Assembly: GCA_000827495.1 (NCBI GenBank)
Contig: KN817525.1
Location: 550,493 to 614,492, forward strand
DNA length: 64,000 bases
Origin: Hypholoma sublateritium FD-334 SS-4
Lineage: Eukaryota > Basidiomycota > Agaricomycetes > Agaricales > Strophariaceae
Reading direction: 5' to 3'
Below are positions 47,004-59,093 of the stretch, piece by piece; position 1 is the first letter of the stretch, and the number at the start of each line of letters is the position of its first letter. The translations under genes and the position numbers were made by a program. The notes beneath the pieces were generated by a model, which did no database searches, was not told where the DNA came from, and saw only the letters and a program-made list of their open reading frames with translations.

Positions 47004-48914
47004 AATTAGGATATTCAAATGAGTGGGCATGGAAGGAGAAAGCAGGATGTATTTTCCAGCTTAGAAGGGAGAGTTAGCTGGTTGGTGAACACAAACTGTA
47101 GTACCACTTGGAGTCTTGGAAGAACTAGATGACAACTGAATATGCACTGTATCTAATTCTTTGGCATGTCTCTGGCTTTTAGTTGAAAATGATATGCTTG
47201 GAACAAGCTTGGAACCAAGCGGCCTCGGTGGCGTAAGAAATTCTAGATTACAAATCAGTGAACCGCCGCAACCTTAGTCTCTTACCACGATGATATTTCA
47301 GCGGCGCCAGCGTCAGCACTGCCATCCAATCTGCTGCGACATATATACGACTCCCATTATCTTTTCCTTCCGAGCATATTCTTTGATACATGTCGGCATC
47401 ATCACCCATCCGAGTTGATCAAGGCAGTGATACGAGTGGCATGCTGCATGATAGGACTGCGAATGTCGTACAATGCCATCTCCGATGCACCCTCTGAGTG
47501 GTAGAGCTCTTGTTCACCCTTAACCGTTCTAAAGCAATCATCTTCGACACTTGGGACGCCACTGCCATGGACATCATGTCATCTCGAAAGTCGATATGAT
47601 AGTGATTCGTAGACCTGTTGGTCGGAGGACCTAATTTTGAACCTGGCAATAACTTTTTGCTCTCAGCCTGTTACGCCTGTGTCTGATATTCCTCTTCGTT
47701 TTCTTCCATGTGATAGGGCGTACTATTCTCCACGCATTATGTTTGTATACCTGCTTTTCCAACGCGCTTCACCGCCTGGCATATGCCGAAGATATCAGCA
47801 AATCGCTCTTTCGCGTCGAATATAAGCTCTGAGGTCCTAGCTTCTTGGAGGCAGCTGCTATGAACGCTTGAAATATACTTTGAAATGTCTCCGCAATGAT
47901 ATCTCGACAGTATACCGTCTATATCTCCATCAGCGACTCCGTTATCTATAAAATCACCGTGTGTCAATAAGGTCGAGTCCAGACATCACGCAAAAAAAAC
48001 TGAACAAGCTGTCAGGTACGACCTGTTTTGTGCGTATCTTTCTACCTATTCGAATGCTTTACTTCGCAAGACTAAGGTTTTGATGAGAAAGAAGGGACTC
48101 CAGTCATCAGGTGCTGCAGAGTCTCGCGTAAAGGCATCAATTTGGCACCCCATGCAACACTCGTGATTCCCTAGAGCTCTGGCATTGACCTGCAATGCAC
48201 ATTACAGATATGTATACACGGTGTGCGTCTACTTTATTTCCGCGACATAACTTCCTTCGTGTGAGTTACAATTGACAGTTTACTCCCTTGCAGATATACT
48301 TAACCTTTCATCTTATCGTGCTCTGTGTGGGAGTCAGAAGGTGCGCCCCGTATATTTCGGAGGGTTAGTTCATTGCTGAAAGGAGCTGCTTAGTTTCTAT
48401 ACCCTATCTACCCAACGGCGACGCCCAAAAATTCTACTCGGAAAGCTCGGGGTTCAGTAGCATGGATTGGTTCCTCCCAGCCAGTGGTGTAAAAACCGAG
48501 GACTTAAATTCGCCGTCGAATAGCAGGTGAATTTATATGCTTCTAAAATTGTACTAAGGGGTAAAGCACTGCGAACAGGACATACTAGGAGCAATTATAT
48601 TTTGAGGCATGAAAAACTCTGAAGTTGAAGGCCAGTCCGCATGGGTATGACTTCTTTTCCCCACATCCATCAACGGAGCCATCTTCGCCATCCCTTTTCG
48701 TTCGCTTCGCCATCTTAATGCCACAACTGTCAACTTTTTCAAGGGAAATGGACCAAACTAATACTCTCTGGTACTCCTAGCTGGATTATTCATTCCAAAT
48801 ACAGTTTATTCCCCGCCCGTGATTAAACTTGTGCATCTCTCGACTGGGCTTTGACGTTTTCAATCTTTTCCCCCAGGTTGAAGGTCTAAAGACATTAGCG
48901 CTCACTCATGGGTT
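47004..48914. other. Gene-poor stretch, 1.9 kb
   Basis: Largest gap without a supported gene. Only short open frames occur, for example minus strand 47737-47967 and plus strand from 47390, with no recognisable protein. A TATA-like stretch and CT-rich segment near 47340-47388 precede an ATG, so a small unrecognised gene is possible. No terminal repeats or target duplications found by eye. Confidence 0.4.
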
Positions 48915-50234
48915 ATGGCTGTAGCGTCCATTGCCCAGTCGGCTCCGCCAAGTCGATCTAATACAACCTCTGTCCCTCCGATACAGGCGTTCAAACTACG
49001 GGCCCAAAATCGAAAGCGTGAACCTCTTGCTTTTGATGCTTTACTCGTTCGCCGGCGCACTCAACCACTACGAGAAGGCAAGCCTAAGGTTTTCCGCAAA
49101 CGCCAAATATCAGCGACGCTGGCAACTCCGACACCATCGACAACAGTCACGATCTTCACAACTATATCAAGCAATGAAGTTACGGAACCTACTGGCAAGA
49201 CGCAACCTGCCCCACCAGTAGTGACAGTAACTGTAATCTCACCACCTCCAGAAACTGTTACGTTGACCGAGTCCGGCGTCACCCAAACACTGGTCGTGGT
49301 GCCTCCCGAAGTGACTTTATCGCTAACAGCTCAACCAGGAGTCACAGAAACTGTAATCGCGCTGCCCCCAGAAACGTTGACCATAACGCCTCAACCTGGT
49401 GTCACGGAAACAGTGATCGAAACACCTTCGGAGACATTTACAATCGCATTACCAACAGTCACCGCCATTCAGCAAAGCCCGACTCTAGGATCGAATCCTG
49501 GGGCGACGACTGTAACGATATCACGATTTCCTGGGCATGGATCTCCCGGATCGCCAACCTCAACCTCCTCTCTGTCCCCTCTCTCCCCAAACTCTGCGAA
49601 TTCTCAATCTAGAATGGCTGCACACCATGTCCCCGCTATCGTCGGAGGTGTTATTGGGGGGCTTGCGGCTTTACTGATCCTCCTTATCCTTCTTGTCCTG
49701 TGTCGTAGACGGCGAAACCAAAGGCGGGCAACGGGGCCGGTTCTTCTTGCTGATCCCTTCCAAGACGAGCCACCACCTATGGAACAACAGAGAGACTTTA
49801 ACGACGTAACAACACCGTCGCCGTATCATGTCCCGTCGCCATTCCAAGCCGCCATGGTGGCCACTCCTGGGATCTCACTGGACGTATCGCCGCAATCTTC
49901 TAGCCCGGCACCTCGAGGAAAGTTCGTTAAGGGTACGAGTACCACAAATATACCTCATGCTCGAGAAGACAGCATTTCAACAACGCACTCTCCGCCGTCG
50001 GTATCACCACAGGACTCTTATGTAACCATGGCCGAGTTGAATGCCTTGCGGACTCGAATCTTGGAGGTCGAAAATCTCGCACTACGACAACGCATCCATG
50101 ACGTCGAGAATCTCGCGCGAGCTGGGCCAAGCGGTACTGCGGCAGCTGAGACTACGAACCCTCCTCGGGCTTCGGAGTCACCTCCAGAATACGCATCGCC
50201 TATCGACGAAGCACAACCAACCGAGACGCATTGA
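48915..50234 (+). CDS. Mucin-like single-pass membrane protein (Mid2/Skg6-like layout)
   Basis: ATG at 48915, no introns. The N-terminal half is Thr/Pro/Val-rich and carries about four degenerate 20-25-residue repeats with the core QPGVTETVI...PPETLTIT (about 49220-49470). This looks like a heavily O-mannosylated ectodomain. One clear membrane segment (VPAIVGGVIGGLAALLILLI) is followed by a basic stop-transfer (CRRRRNQRRA). The cytosolic tail has a short coiled coil (MAELNALRTRILEVENLALR) and near the end SPPEYASP, a PPxY motif that could bind WW domains of a Rsp5-type ligase. No signal peptide at the start, so insertion may be type III. Cell-wall sensor role is a guess from layout only. Confidence 0.65.
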   Translation: MAVASIAQSAPPSRSNTTSVPPIQAFKLRAQNRKREPLAFDALLVRRRTQPLREGKPKVFRKRQISATLATPTPSTTVTIFTTISSNEVTEPTGKTQPAPPVVTVTVISPPPETVTLTESGVTQTLVVVPPEVTLSLTAQPGVTETVIALPPETLTITPQPGVTETVIETPSETFTIALPTVTAIQQSPTLGSNPGATTVTISRFPGHGSPGSPTSTSSLSPLSPNSANSQSRMAAHHVPAIVGGVIGGLAALLILLILLVLCRRRRNQRRATGPVLLADPFQDEPPPMEQQRDFNDVTTPSPYHVPSPFQAAMVATPGISLDVSPQSSSPAPRGKFVKGTSTTNIPHAREDSISTTHSPPSVSPQDSYVTMAELNALRTRILEVENLALRQRIHDVENLARAGPSGTAAAETTNPPRASESPPEYASPIDEAQPTETH

Positions 50235-50729
50235 TATCAAGGGCCATGTTACTTGGAGTTGATTTCTTGGGTGACTCTGGGCACTAATTTTAATTTTGAC
50301 TGCCAGGATATACTTACTTTCACAATGATATATTGGAAGCAAGGGATTTTGGTACACGTTTCGCATATAATACATTGAAGGGGATTCTGTTGTATGTGGA
50401 CTCACACGACTTTGACCTTGGTCATTGCACAGAGGGGTTGACTCGGATTGATAGTGCTCGTCCTAGTAACTGCCAACTGGGTAGCCGGCGACTTAGTATT
50501 CAATATGTCCTAGTGCATTCACGTTGATTAGGTTACTGGGCATAAACTTCGTGACTAACGCGTCAGTTTTGAATCACCTTGGTTTAGAGCTCAGTAAGTA
50601 CTCAGTGTTGAAAGGGTTCGAGCAGTAGGCGCTCGCATTTGCTTCCGTGCGTGATGCAATCATTTCAGCACTCCGCGTGCTTATGTAACCCGTGTGGCTT
50701 CTCTTGACCCTCTGATTGACCAACCAGAA
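50235..50729. other. Intergenic, 495 bp
   Basis: Between two plus-strand genes. An open frame runs in frame from 50694 with a GTG, but the first ATG is at 50730. Otherwise nothing seen. Confidence 0.35.
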
Positions 50730-52248
50730 ATGACCATGACGCTCAAGATAAAGATACCACCGGGTCGGCAGCCACAGCCACCATCGTTGTTGCCAGTACT
50801 GCAGTCGCCGACCGCCGAAGACCCTATGGAGGTACTCCCTCCGGAAGCCTTCGCCTCCTTATGCTCACAGTATTGCTAGCAGGACGAACCTTCACGTTAT
50901 ACCAAGCCACAACGCACTCGAAAACCGACAAAGCGATATTCGGAAGGCCGGTCTGATATTTTCGATTCGCAGGAACCAGAGCGGAAGGTTGGACGTACCT
51001 ATAATACTGAAAAGAGCCGTCGCCTGAGCACCTCCGCGCCTCTTTCTGATTCTGAGATGGCCCCTGCCCCCGCCGGTACTGAACTGGACTTTGCGGATGA
51101 TCAACGAGAAGGATCAGACACCGAGCTACCAACACCCAGGGCGAAGAGCACTGCTAAAAGTCAGCCAAAGTCGACCAAGGCAAAGGGCAAAGCAGTGGCT
51201 ACCCCTGCCAGAAAAACAAAGCGAAAAGTCGTTGTGTCCGATAGCGAGGATGCAGAAGACGATTATATGGATACCGTGCTGGATGTCGTGGCCGAAGCTG
51301 ACGAGGACGAGGACTACTATTCCCTTGATGAAAAGCCAGTGAAACCCTCCAAAGGGGAAACAAAATCCTCCACCACAAAAGTTGCCGGTCGTGGAACCAA
51401 GCGAAAGGCTCGCGTAGAACCCAGTGACAGCGGACATGCAAGTACGGAGAAGAAAGGTAGCGCAACGAGCAAAAAGAAAGCAAAACTACCTCCGAAAGTT
51501 GAGGAACCAGTGATCGATGTTGTCGGCGACTCCGCACCTGAAAGTTCCATCAACGTCGACCGCTCGAGCCCTCTCACTCCTATACAGGATTCACCGCCAG
51601 TAAACATTCCAAAGAAGCAGAAATTGCCCACCATCAAGAAAAACAAGCTTGCAGTTTCTTCAGGTGTCAACACCCCGCAGGCGAATCCCTCCGGGACTAA
51701 GCCCCCACTGGAACTTGGGCTCAACAATAAACTGAACCATGGTGAGATCAGGAAGACGTTGATAAACCAGACGGACATCGACTTGTCCAATAAATCTATA
51801 TACCAAGAGATATTTCTGAAAATGGTATGTCTTGTAACTTGTTCTTCGACCGAATTTCTCATCGAGGTTGGTTCGTCATAGACTGGTGATGGAGCTACAC
51901 CGCGACGTACCAAAGAAGAAGAACGACGAAAGGAGTTGAATCGGCTGAGGGACGAAGCCAAGGCGAAACGAACCGAAGAAGCGGTCCGTATTCGTATTCG
52001 CTCATTTTCTATGATTCATTTAGTCCAACAATATCATATAGCAACATTCATTTGATCTACAGGCTCAGTACGACAAGATCTCGCGCTTTGAAGACAAGTT
52101 ACGTGCGGAAAGAAGCTCTGCATTGTGGCCAAATTTCATGGGTGCGAAATGGCGTGACGAATATGAGAGGGAAAGGAGAAGGCAAAAAGAACAGCAGAAC
52201 CAGGAAACAGCATACGACAATACTCGAGAAGAAGGGGAAGTGAATTAG
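50730..52248 (+). CDS. Basic, Lys-rich nuclear protein of unknown function
   Basis: Not recognised. ATG at 50730 gives MTMTLKIKIPPGRQPQPPS. The intron 50831-50880 joins AEDPME to DEPSRYTKPQRTRKPTKRYS. The middle is alternately acidic (SDSEDAEDDYMDTVLD, ADEDEDYYSLDE) and basic with several putative nuclear signals (PARKTKRKVVVSD, TKRKARVEPSD, KKKAKLPPKVEE). A conserved-looking segment LELGLNNKLNHGEIRKTLIN then leads through introns to a Glu/Arg helix and the C-terminal ALWPNFMGAKWRDEYERERR, ending EEGEVN with TAG at 52246. The composition suggests a chromatin or RNA-associated protein. Confidence 0.65.
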
Positions 52249-52776
52249 AGAATTGAGGCTACTGTTCGAGGCGTCCATTGTATTTTATCAGTCTGTACTT
52301 TGCTTTCCTATCATTTCCCTCATTTCACATATGTACCTGTATTACACACAACCTACTGGCATGACAATTACAATCATCTCTGTTCTCAATAAATAGCAGT
52401 CGGCGGTCTGTAGGAAGGCTTCGGAGATCTTGGGACTATACCTCTGATAGAATGCTCTGATAAGTTCATGGCAGGTACAGAATGTCAAAGGGGTTCTTGA
52501 GCTTGCCATTGGAACAGCCGAGGTAGCGTGCGTTGTGCTTCCCATGACACCGACAAACAGAGTAGGGAAGACCGTTGTATGGCAAGGCAATGGGTCGATG
52601 ACCGTTAAACGTTAAACTCGTGGGCCAATGATAGAGTCTGTACCTGTAATTTGCTAGATACAGAAGAAAGGGTGCCTATTCTCCCGATAAGATAGCCCAA
52701 CTTCAGTATACAATTGAGTGTTATAGTGAATAATTACAAGCCAGCAAGATATATCCATTGCACCTGACATCATAGA
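52249..52776. other. Convergent intergenic region, 528 bp
   Basis: Between two convergent stops. A minus-strand open frame (52342-52590) lacks any recognised motif. Expected to hold both 3' UTRs. Confidence 0.35.
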
Positions 52777-53980
52777 TCACTGGTCCTTCAGCAAATTCTG
52801 TAGTGTTTCTGAAACACCTCTAATGGCTTTGCTAATTTGATCGAAGCAAGTGCTGAACCAAAGCGTTGTTTTATTGCCACTTTCATCGGACACTGACAAA
52901 CCGCCCAACTGCTCCTCCAATGTTTTTGATCGAGGAGGAGAGATGATTGTTTGGAAGTCGCGAACAACTTGCTGAAAAAGTCCAAGATGGGTCGTGATAT
53001 TCGAAGCTTGGTGTGGAGCATACATTGACGAGATGAGATCATCGAATGCTATGACCAACTTTCCGGAGGAGACAGCAAGTTTGTCAAGAGATGAGTTTTC
53101 CTTCACGAGAACATAAGAAGGTAGAATGTCCTTGATTATACGTTTGTGGAGGAGTAATCCTAGTTTAACCAATGATTGCACCTTTGGATTGGTGATCAGT
53201 GAAAGATTTGAAAAACTCTGAGACGAGACTTGCCTTTTCAGCGACAGATAACTCATACGGAGATAATTTAGGGTTCGAAGAAATCCCTAATTCTGCCCAA
53301 CCGTCGTCGAAATCGTCTTCTTCGTCGTCATCGCTGCTATTTTCATCCACGGGTTTGCATATCCCTTGTAATTCCTCAGCGGCATCCTTCATGGATTCAT
53401 GATCTTGGGCGAATATTCGACAGACGGCTTCGCGATTGTTGAGCGAGAGGCCATTAGTTTTTTTTGCTGAGTCAATGAGTTCGTGAATTTCGCCGGTCCT
53501 CACTAAGTATTCCTCTGTTGAACCAGTGCTCGTCTCCGGCGAAGATGTGAGGGTGATCCCGAGCGATCGAACAGCATTTATCACACCGCGAGCCACCTTC
53601 TCATATTCTTGAGTAAGCGTCGAACCTTCTTTGACGCGCATTAGGCGGATGGAATGGACAATAGCGGCGACATTGTTTGTGAGGTCCTTCAGTGGAACGA
53701 GGGATGCCTTTGGGTGTGATGCTGATGGTTTAAGGGAAAGGGCTACTTTTGTGGTTGCGGCATATATTATAGACAAAAGAGACAGAAAGTCCGTTCGCAG
53801 GGTTATAAAATCCGAAGTAGGACAGCCTTTGATATCTTCGCCATCTTCTGATAGTCCTGTGGAGGCAGCGTTGCAGCTTTCGATGAGGAGAGTTATGGCT
53901 AGTTCAGCTAGGGTTTATATAAGAGATAGTTTTAGATACAGGGAGAGAGTTCCAGCAATACCTAGTTGTGAATCGGACAT
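52777..53980 (-). CDS. GCIP / cyclin-D1-binding protein 1-like
   Basis: Resembles the GCIP family (cyclin-D1-binding protein 1), helical proteins linked in animals to cell-cycle control; the fungal role is unknown. ATG at 53980 gives only MSDSQL before the first intron, then AELAITLLIESCNAASTGLS. A Leu/Ala-rich helical body follows (IIYAATTKVALSLKPSASHP, LKDLTNNVAAIVHSIRLMRV), then an acidic loop (SSDDDEEDDFDDGWAELG) and, after an intron, VQSLVKLGLLLHKRIIKDIL, LDKLAVSSGKLVIAFDDLIS and a C-terminal helix ending ETLQNLLKDQ. TGA at 52777. Divergent from YME1 with only 166 bp between starts. Confidence 0.78.
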
Positions 53981-54146
53981 CGAGAGGAGGAGGAGGAGAA
54001 CATGATGGTAAAGCTCAAATGTGTGGCACAAATGGAAAATTGGATAAGATATTGATCACCTGATCGGGTGACGTGCGTCGCGGCGGCGGCATCGTTTCTG
54101 GCGCCAGGCGAAGTCATTCCGTCCCCTTTCCCCATAGCCAGCCGGA
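53981..54146. promoter_or_regulatory. Compact divergent promoter, GCIP-like / YME1
   Basis: 166 bp between start codons. It contains the GATCACCTGATCGGGTGACGT segment, with overlapping partial dyads, and a GCGGCGGCG stretch. A single shared core is plausible. Confidence 0.5.
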
Positions 54147-57100
54147 ATGTACACGCACTCCCTTGTAAGTTTAAATGTCTAACTCTGCTATTCAATTGAC
54201 TCTTTGGGCAGTTGCAGGGGATACTGCGCGTCTCCGCTGCTCGAATTATTGCTCCGAGACCTGTCATTCGGTTCCTCTCGGTGTCAAATGCTCGGCCGCT
54301 TGCTAGATCGCCTTTCGCCCTCCCTCAAAAATATACGCCCGCAACTGTCCCTAGCACTCGCCGTTTTATTAGTTTGGGCTCTATCTTTTCTCGCCCCAAG
54401 TCAGACCCGACCCCCACTCCGCACGTTGTTGCTCTCATCACGCGTCTAGAAGCAGAGGCCAACGTCCACCCTCACGATGTATCCAAACAACTGGCTCTAT
54501 TCCAAGCGCTACTCGATACCAAACTCCAATCTTCCTATGACTTGATTATAAACCGTTGGGAACGGATGTGCGAATTTGTGAGCTCATCGTTATATCTGTA
54601 TCTCTGTTTCTCATTCTAAAATACTATGAACGCAGGACCCTTCATCGTCGTTGCTACAATCCGCGGATGCTTTCAAAATCTATATTCTGAGCCTTTACAG
54701 TGCCGGTCAAGCTTCTTCGATTCCGGCAGCGGCAAAGAAGCGGGACGAACTACTGGAAACTCATGGTACAATCGCAAACGGCGCGCAGGCGGCGGGGAAA
54801 CTGGAGACCCTTCAGCCAACTGCGGGAACAGAACAACCGACCTTAACTACCCCAGATAAAACCCAGACCACTACCAACTCAGAAACTCAGCCCAGTTCAA
54901 GCGAGTTAATTGCTCAACAAGTCATGGCCAGCGTTCAGAGTACCGCGAAACCCACAATGGAGCCATTGAAATCTCCCTTGACCACAAATTCTTCTCCGGT
55001 CCAGACACAACCTATTCAGGTCTCAATCGTTGAGCGTAAGTCGAAGTGCGTACCCATTAGCAGATATAGCTGACTTGCCGCACAGAAAAGGGCTCATGGG
55101 TTCCCCGTCTTATTCGTTTTCTGGTTTTGGTCGCCGTCTCTTCTTTCTGTAAGCCTAAAACAACGCATGATTAAATTTTGTTTCGAATTTGACGCGTTGG
55201 TTAGTTTTCTTGGTTATATTGTCAGTCTTTTTTGAAAATTCTGGTTTAATGAAAGCCGGGCCTCGGCAATCCCAGTTCCAGCCCAGCGAAGGAAAGGCTG
55301 TCACGTTTGCGGATGTTCACGGAGTTGATGAAGCAAAAGAAGTTGGTGCTACTTTTTCATATTTCCCTGGCTTAATTAATAGTGATGCGTAGGAACTGCA
55401 AGACGTCGTTGCCTTCCTGAAAGATCCGACCGCGTTTGCTTCTCTCGGAGGGAAACTTCCTAAAGGTGTTTTATTGACAGGGTCAGTGATCAATTAATAT
55501 CTCGCAACCGTGAAAAGACTTACTCATCTTACGCTACTCATTATAATGATAATAGTCCTCCCGGAACTGGAAAGACCTTGTTAGCCCGTGCCGTGGCCGG
55601 AGAGGCAGGAGTGCCCTTCTTTTTTGCATCAGGGTCAGTTTGCATGCGACGCGGTATTGATGGAGCTAATTGTGCGCAGGTCTGACTTTGAAGAAATGTT
55701 TGTCGGAGTTGGCGCCAAACGTGTCCGCGAAATCTTCGCGGCTGCTCGTAAGAAGGAGCCTGCCATTATTTTCATCGACGAGCTCGATGCCGTCGGTGGC
55801 AAACGTAGTAGCCGCGATCAACAATACATGAAGCAGACCTTGAACCAACTGTTGGTCGAGATGGACGGTTTCCAACAAAGCGAAGGTGTCATCGTTATTG
55901 CCGCGACGAACTTCCCCGAGAGTTTGGACCAGTACGCCACTCCACAATTTTTGTTTCCAAATAAAGCTTACCCTCTTCAAGGGCTCTCGTTCGTCCAGGC
56001 CGCTTTGACAGAATCATTGCGGTACCGCTGCCGGACGTCCGAGGCCGCGTGCAAATTCTACGGCACCATATGCAAGGAGTCACTGTTTCAAAAGGTCTGC
56101 TCTCACATTACTTCGTGTTTTCTCAATATGTTGCTGAAGTCGATCTATAGATGCCGACCCAAAGATACTAGCTCGCGCCACGCCCGGTTTCTCCGGAGCT
56201 GATCTACAGAATATGGTGAAGTGAGTGTTGCCGTGGCCTTATCCGATGACTATCTCTCAGAGCTACTACAGTCAAGCAGCAATACAAGCGTCTAAGCTTC
56301 GTGCGAAAGAAGTTAATTTGGACCACTTTGAATGGGCGAGGGCGAGTTGTTACCTGTCATCAGCCTTCGCACAGCTTGTTGATCGCCAAACACTGAATCT
56401 CTAGGATCGCATCCTTATGGGAGCAGAAAGGAAGAGTCAGTATATAGACGAGAAATCAAAGCTTGCGACTGCTTACCACGAGGTTTGTGAAGGTATTTTC
56501 TCGCCCACCACAGACATTAATTTATGAACCAAGGGTGGGCATGCGCTCGTTGCCCTCTATACCGATGGGGCAATGCCACTACACAAAGTCACATGCATAC
56601 CTCGAGGCCATGCCCTAGGATATGTAAGGCTATCTTTTCGGTAATTTGTTTTGAGTCTCATGGCTGACAGAATAATATCTTAGACGTCGCAGCTTCCTGA
56701 GAACGACAGGAACTCGGTTAGCCTCAAAGAGTATTTGGCAGAAATCGACGTGTCAATGGGCGGCCGTGTCGCCGAAGAACTGAGTGAGCAAATCGTCACA
56801 ACCGTAAATGGATATTACCGTTAATACATCTGATATTCATCTAGTCTATGGATATGAAAATGTCACAAGCGGTGCCAGCTCTGATATTCGAGCTGCAACA
56901 AGGACAGCTGAGGCCATGGTAAAGGTAAACCCAGTGATATCAATTTTCACATTCCGCAATCTCTGATCCTATTCTCCCCACATAGAAATGGGGGTTCTCC
57001 CAAATAGGTCCTGTATTCCACGACGACCGAGATACATCTATCAGCCCAAAACGAAGGGAACAAATAGAGGAAGAAGTTTCAAAGTGCGTCGTAAGCCACT

Positions 57101-57428
57101 GAGGCTTCTATCTTCCATCTTTGCAGGCTTCAGTATGTTACTGATCCCACTCTACCCCAACCAATGTAGACTTATTCGAGGCGGGGAAGCACGGGCGATG
57201 TCCCTACTTAGCGAGAAACTGGGAGAGTTGCATTTGGTTGGTGTTATTTAGTACGACTTTTCATTTGTGTCATCTGCTCACCTGACTTCCCAGCTTGCAC
57301 ATGCCCTTGTCGACCACGAAACCCTCAATCTAGACGAGGTTAAAAAGGTTATTAAAGGCGAACCTATTCGGACTATTACCGAAATATTGGAGGAAGACGT
57401 ACCTAATCTAAAGTCGGAGTCACCGTAA
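54147..57428 (+). CDS. YME1: Mitochondrial i-AAA protease Yme1
   Basis: ATP-dependent zinc metalloprotease of the mitochondrial inner membrane, active site facing the intermembrane space. The first exon is six codons (MYTHSL, ATG at 54147); the intron to about 54212 joins [20 protein letters not shown], an Arg-rich presequence. The Yme1-type N-domain has [16 protein letters not shown]. One membrane segment ([11 protein letters not shown]) precedes [23 protein letters not shown] motifs: Walker [14 protein letters not shown], Walker [15 protein letters not shown], second region of homology [12 protein letters not shown] built across an intron. The protease site HEGGH is split by an intron (AYHE / GGHALVAL). 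The end is [17 protein letters not shown] at 57426. About fifteen short introns. i-AAA rather than m-AAA because there is a single membrane segment. Confidence 0.93.
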
Positions 57429-58788
57429 TTGAAGTGTCCTTTTGTCAATAATACAATTATCATGTCTTAAGCTCAGTCATTTGATCTAGTCTCCAGTCGC
57501 CTGATACGTCTACCCTCATGATCCTATATTCGCCACTCTCGGCCCTCCATCTTCGCGTACTGAAGGTCCGTATAGTCACCCAGACGAGATCTTGTTTTTG
57601 TGGCCGTTAGTACATTGAACCTGGTGACAAAGGGTAATCTGAATCTGCACACCTAGTACTTGTCCCACATTGGTGAACGATCTTCTTTTCTGTAGAACAA
57701 TTTGATGGATTTTCCACCCGCAGAGACCACTTGGGTTTGCCAAGTTGACCTCTATAAGGCAAACAAGAATGGATCTCCGATTCTGATAGCTGCACATACA
57801 TACAAGGTACTGTAGATAGAATTCGTCGCCCAACTGATTCCCCTATTTCACAGGTTCTGACGTTCACGCGATTTTGGGACTATATTGTTCCGCAATGTGT
57901 TACTTTGTGCGTTATGTCCTATTATATCCCAACGTTCCGTACCTGAAGTCCGCCTCGAAGAGCAGGCAGATGACATCTTCCGCGTGTTGGCCATAAGGAA
58001 GCCACATACTTACGGATGGTGAGTGGAGATGGCTGACCTGTAAAATTCCAAGAGCAGCTCGGACGAACTCCTGAACTTTCCTGGACACAACCCACCTTGA
58101 ATTGCGAGGGTCGAACTGTGTTCACCCGACCAAATTCTTGGTTGGACGTACCTTTATTGGGCAGATTGCAACATTACGGACCCACTTGAATTCTGGCAGG
58201 ATTCTCAGAATCGACTGATTTAAGTCACCATGTTACTGTCAACGAAAGCGTGAAAATCGCCCTTTATTGGTCTGTCATCGCCCTCAAACTCGATGGGTAT
58301 AGATTTCCAGATGTATTGGCCGATCGGTCGTTGCGGAGTGTGATGCCGTTCGCTTTTCTCTGTTTGTTCTATCATGTCATACGTCTGGACTCCAGATGGA
58401 ATATTATCGTGGGCCAATTGCTTGCCGGGTGCGCACCTCTGAATCGAAAACAAACCAGTCCGGGCTGGCTCAAAAATATGGTTTTGCAAGGAGGAAGCAG
58501 CCTTTATAAAGGCCTCGATTGCTGAGGTCAATCGTAGCACTACGTCTTCGAGGACGCCTCTTTCCCCTACAACTCTGCACCGCGCTAGAAACAGGTAACA
58601 GCGTCCACAAGTACAATATAGGACGCCGATCTCTGATAGACTTCGCAGAGCGCCCCGATTGAACTCAAAATAAGTACGATTTACGATCGCCACCGGTGCT
58701 CCTCCTACCTCCGCCGACGAGAGCAGTGAGTCTGGACAACATTCCATCCTCGCAAACATGACATCCTAATGGCCTAATTGCGTCAGCC
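57429..58788. other. Gene-poor stretch, 1.36 kb
   Basis: No supported gene. The longest open frame is on the minus strand, 58220-58759 (179 codons, starting 30 bp from the divergent Cys-rich gene). It has several Cys but matches nothing I know. Another minus-strand frame at 57576-57867 is also unrecognised. It could be a decayed gene or plain intergenic DNA. Confidence 0.35.
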
Positions 58789-59059
58789 ATGTGTCACAGA
58801 CAACTCCGCTTCGTGAAATCGACTGGTTGTGGTCATCTAACGCTCACTGGGGAGGTCGTCATCGACTGTGGCGCCCAGAATTGCCAAATTAGTGTCTCGC
58901 ATCCTTCGAATTGCACTAGTTCAGAATGCCACCGATACTACGAAAGACCTGAGAGATTGACCACTCACCAGGTAAGTATACAATCCACTGCGGTAAATCC
59001 TATGATTAACGTCGAAGGTGCCATAGGTTCCTGGAAAGTGTAACCAATGTTCACAATGA
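58789..59059 (+). CDS. Small Cys-rich protein (putative Zn-binding, fungal family)
   Basis: ATG at 58789. One intron (donor at about 58972, acceptor at about 59028) joins ERPERLTTHQ to VPGKCNQCSQ, TGA at 59057. The product is about 71 residues. Cys/His spacing: MCHRQLRFVKSTGCGH, VVIDCGAQNCQISVSHPSNC, SSECHRYY and CNQC. The pattern (CGH, then DC-x4-C, H-x3-C, C, and a final CxxC) repeats in small Agaricomycete proteins I recall, so I believe the gene is real. Metal binding is inferred from the Cys pattern; no function is known to me. No signal peptide. It converges on RAD3 with about 34 bp between stops. Confidence 0.68.
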
Positions 59060-59093
59060 AAATTTCAAGATGTTTTTCTGTGGTATACCCCCG

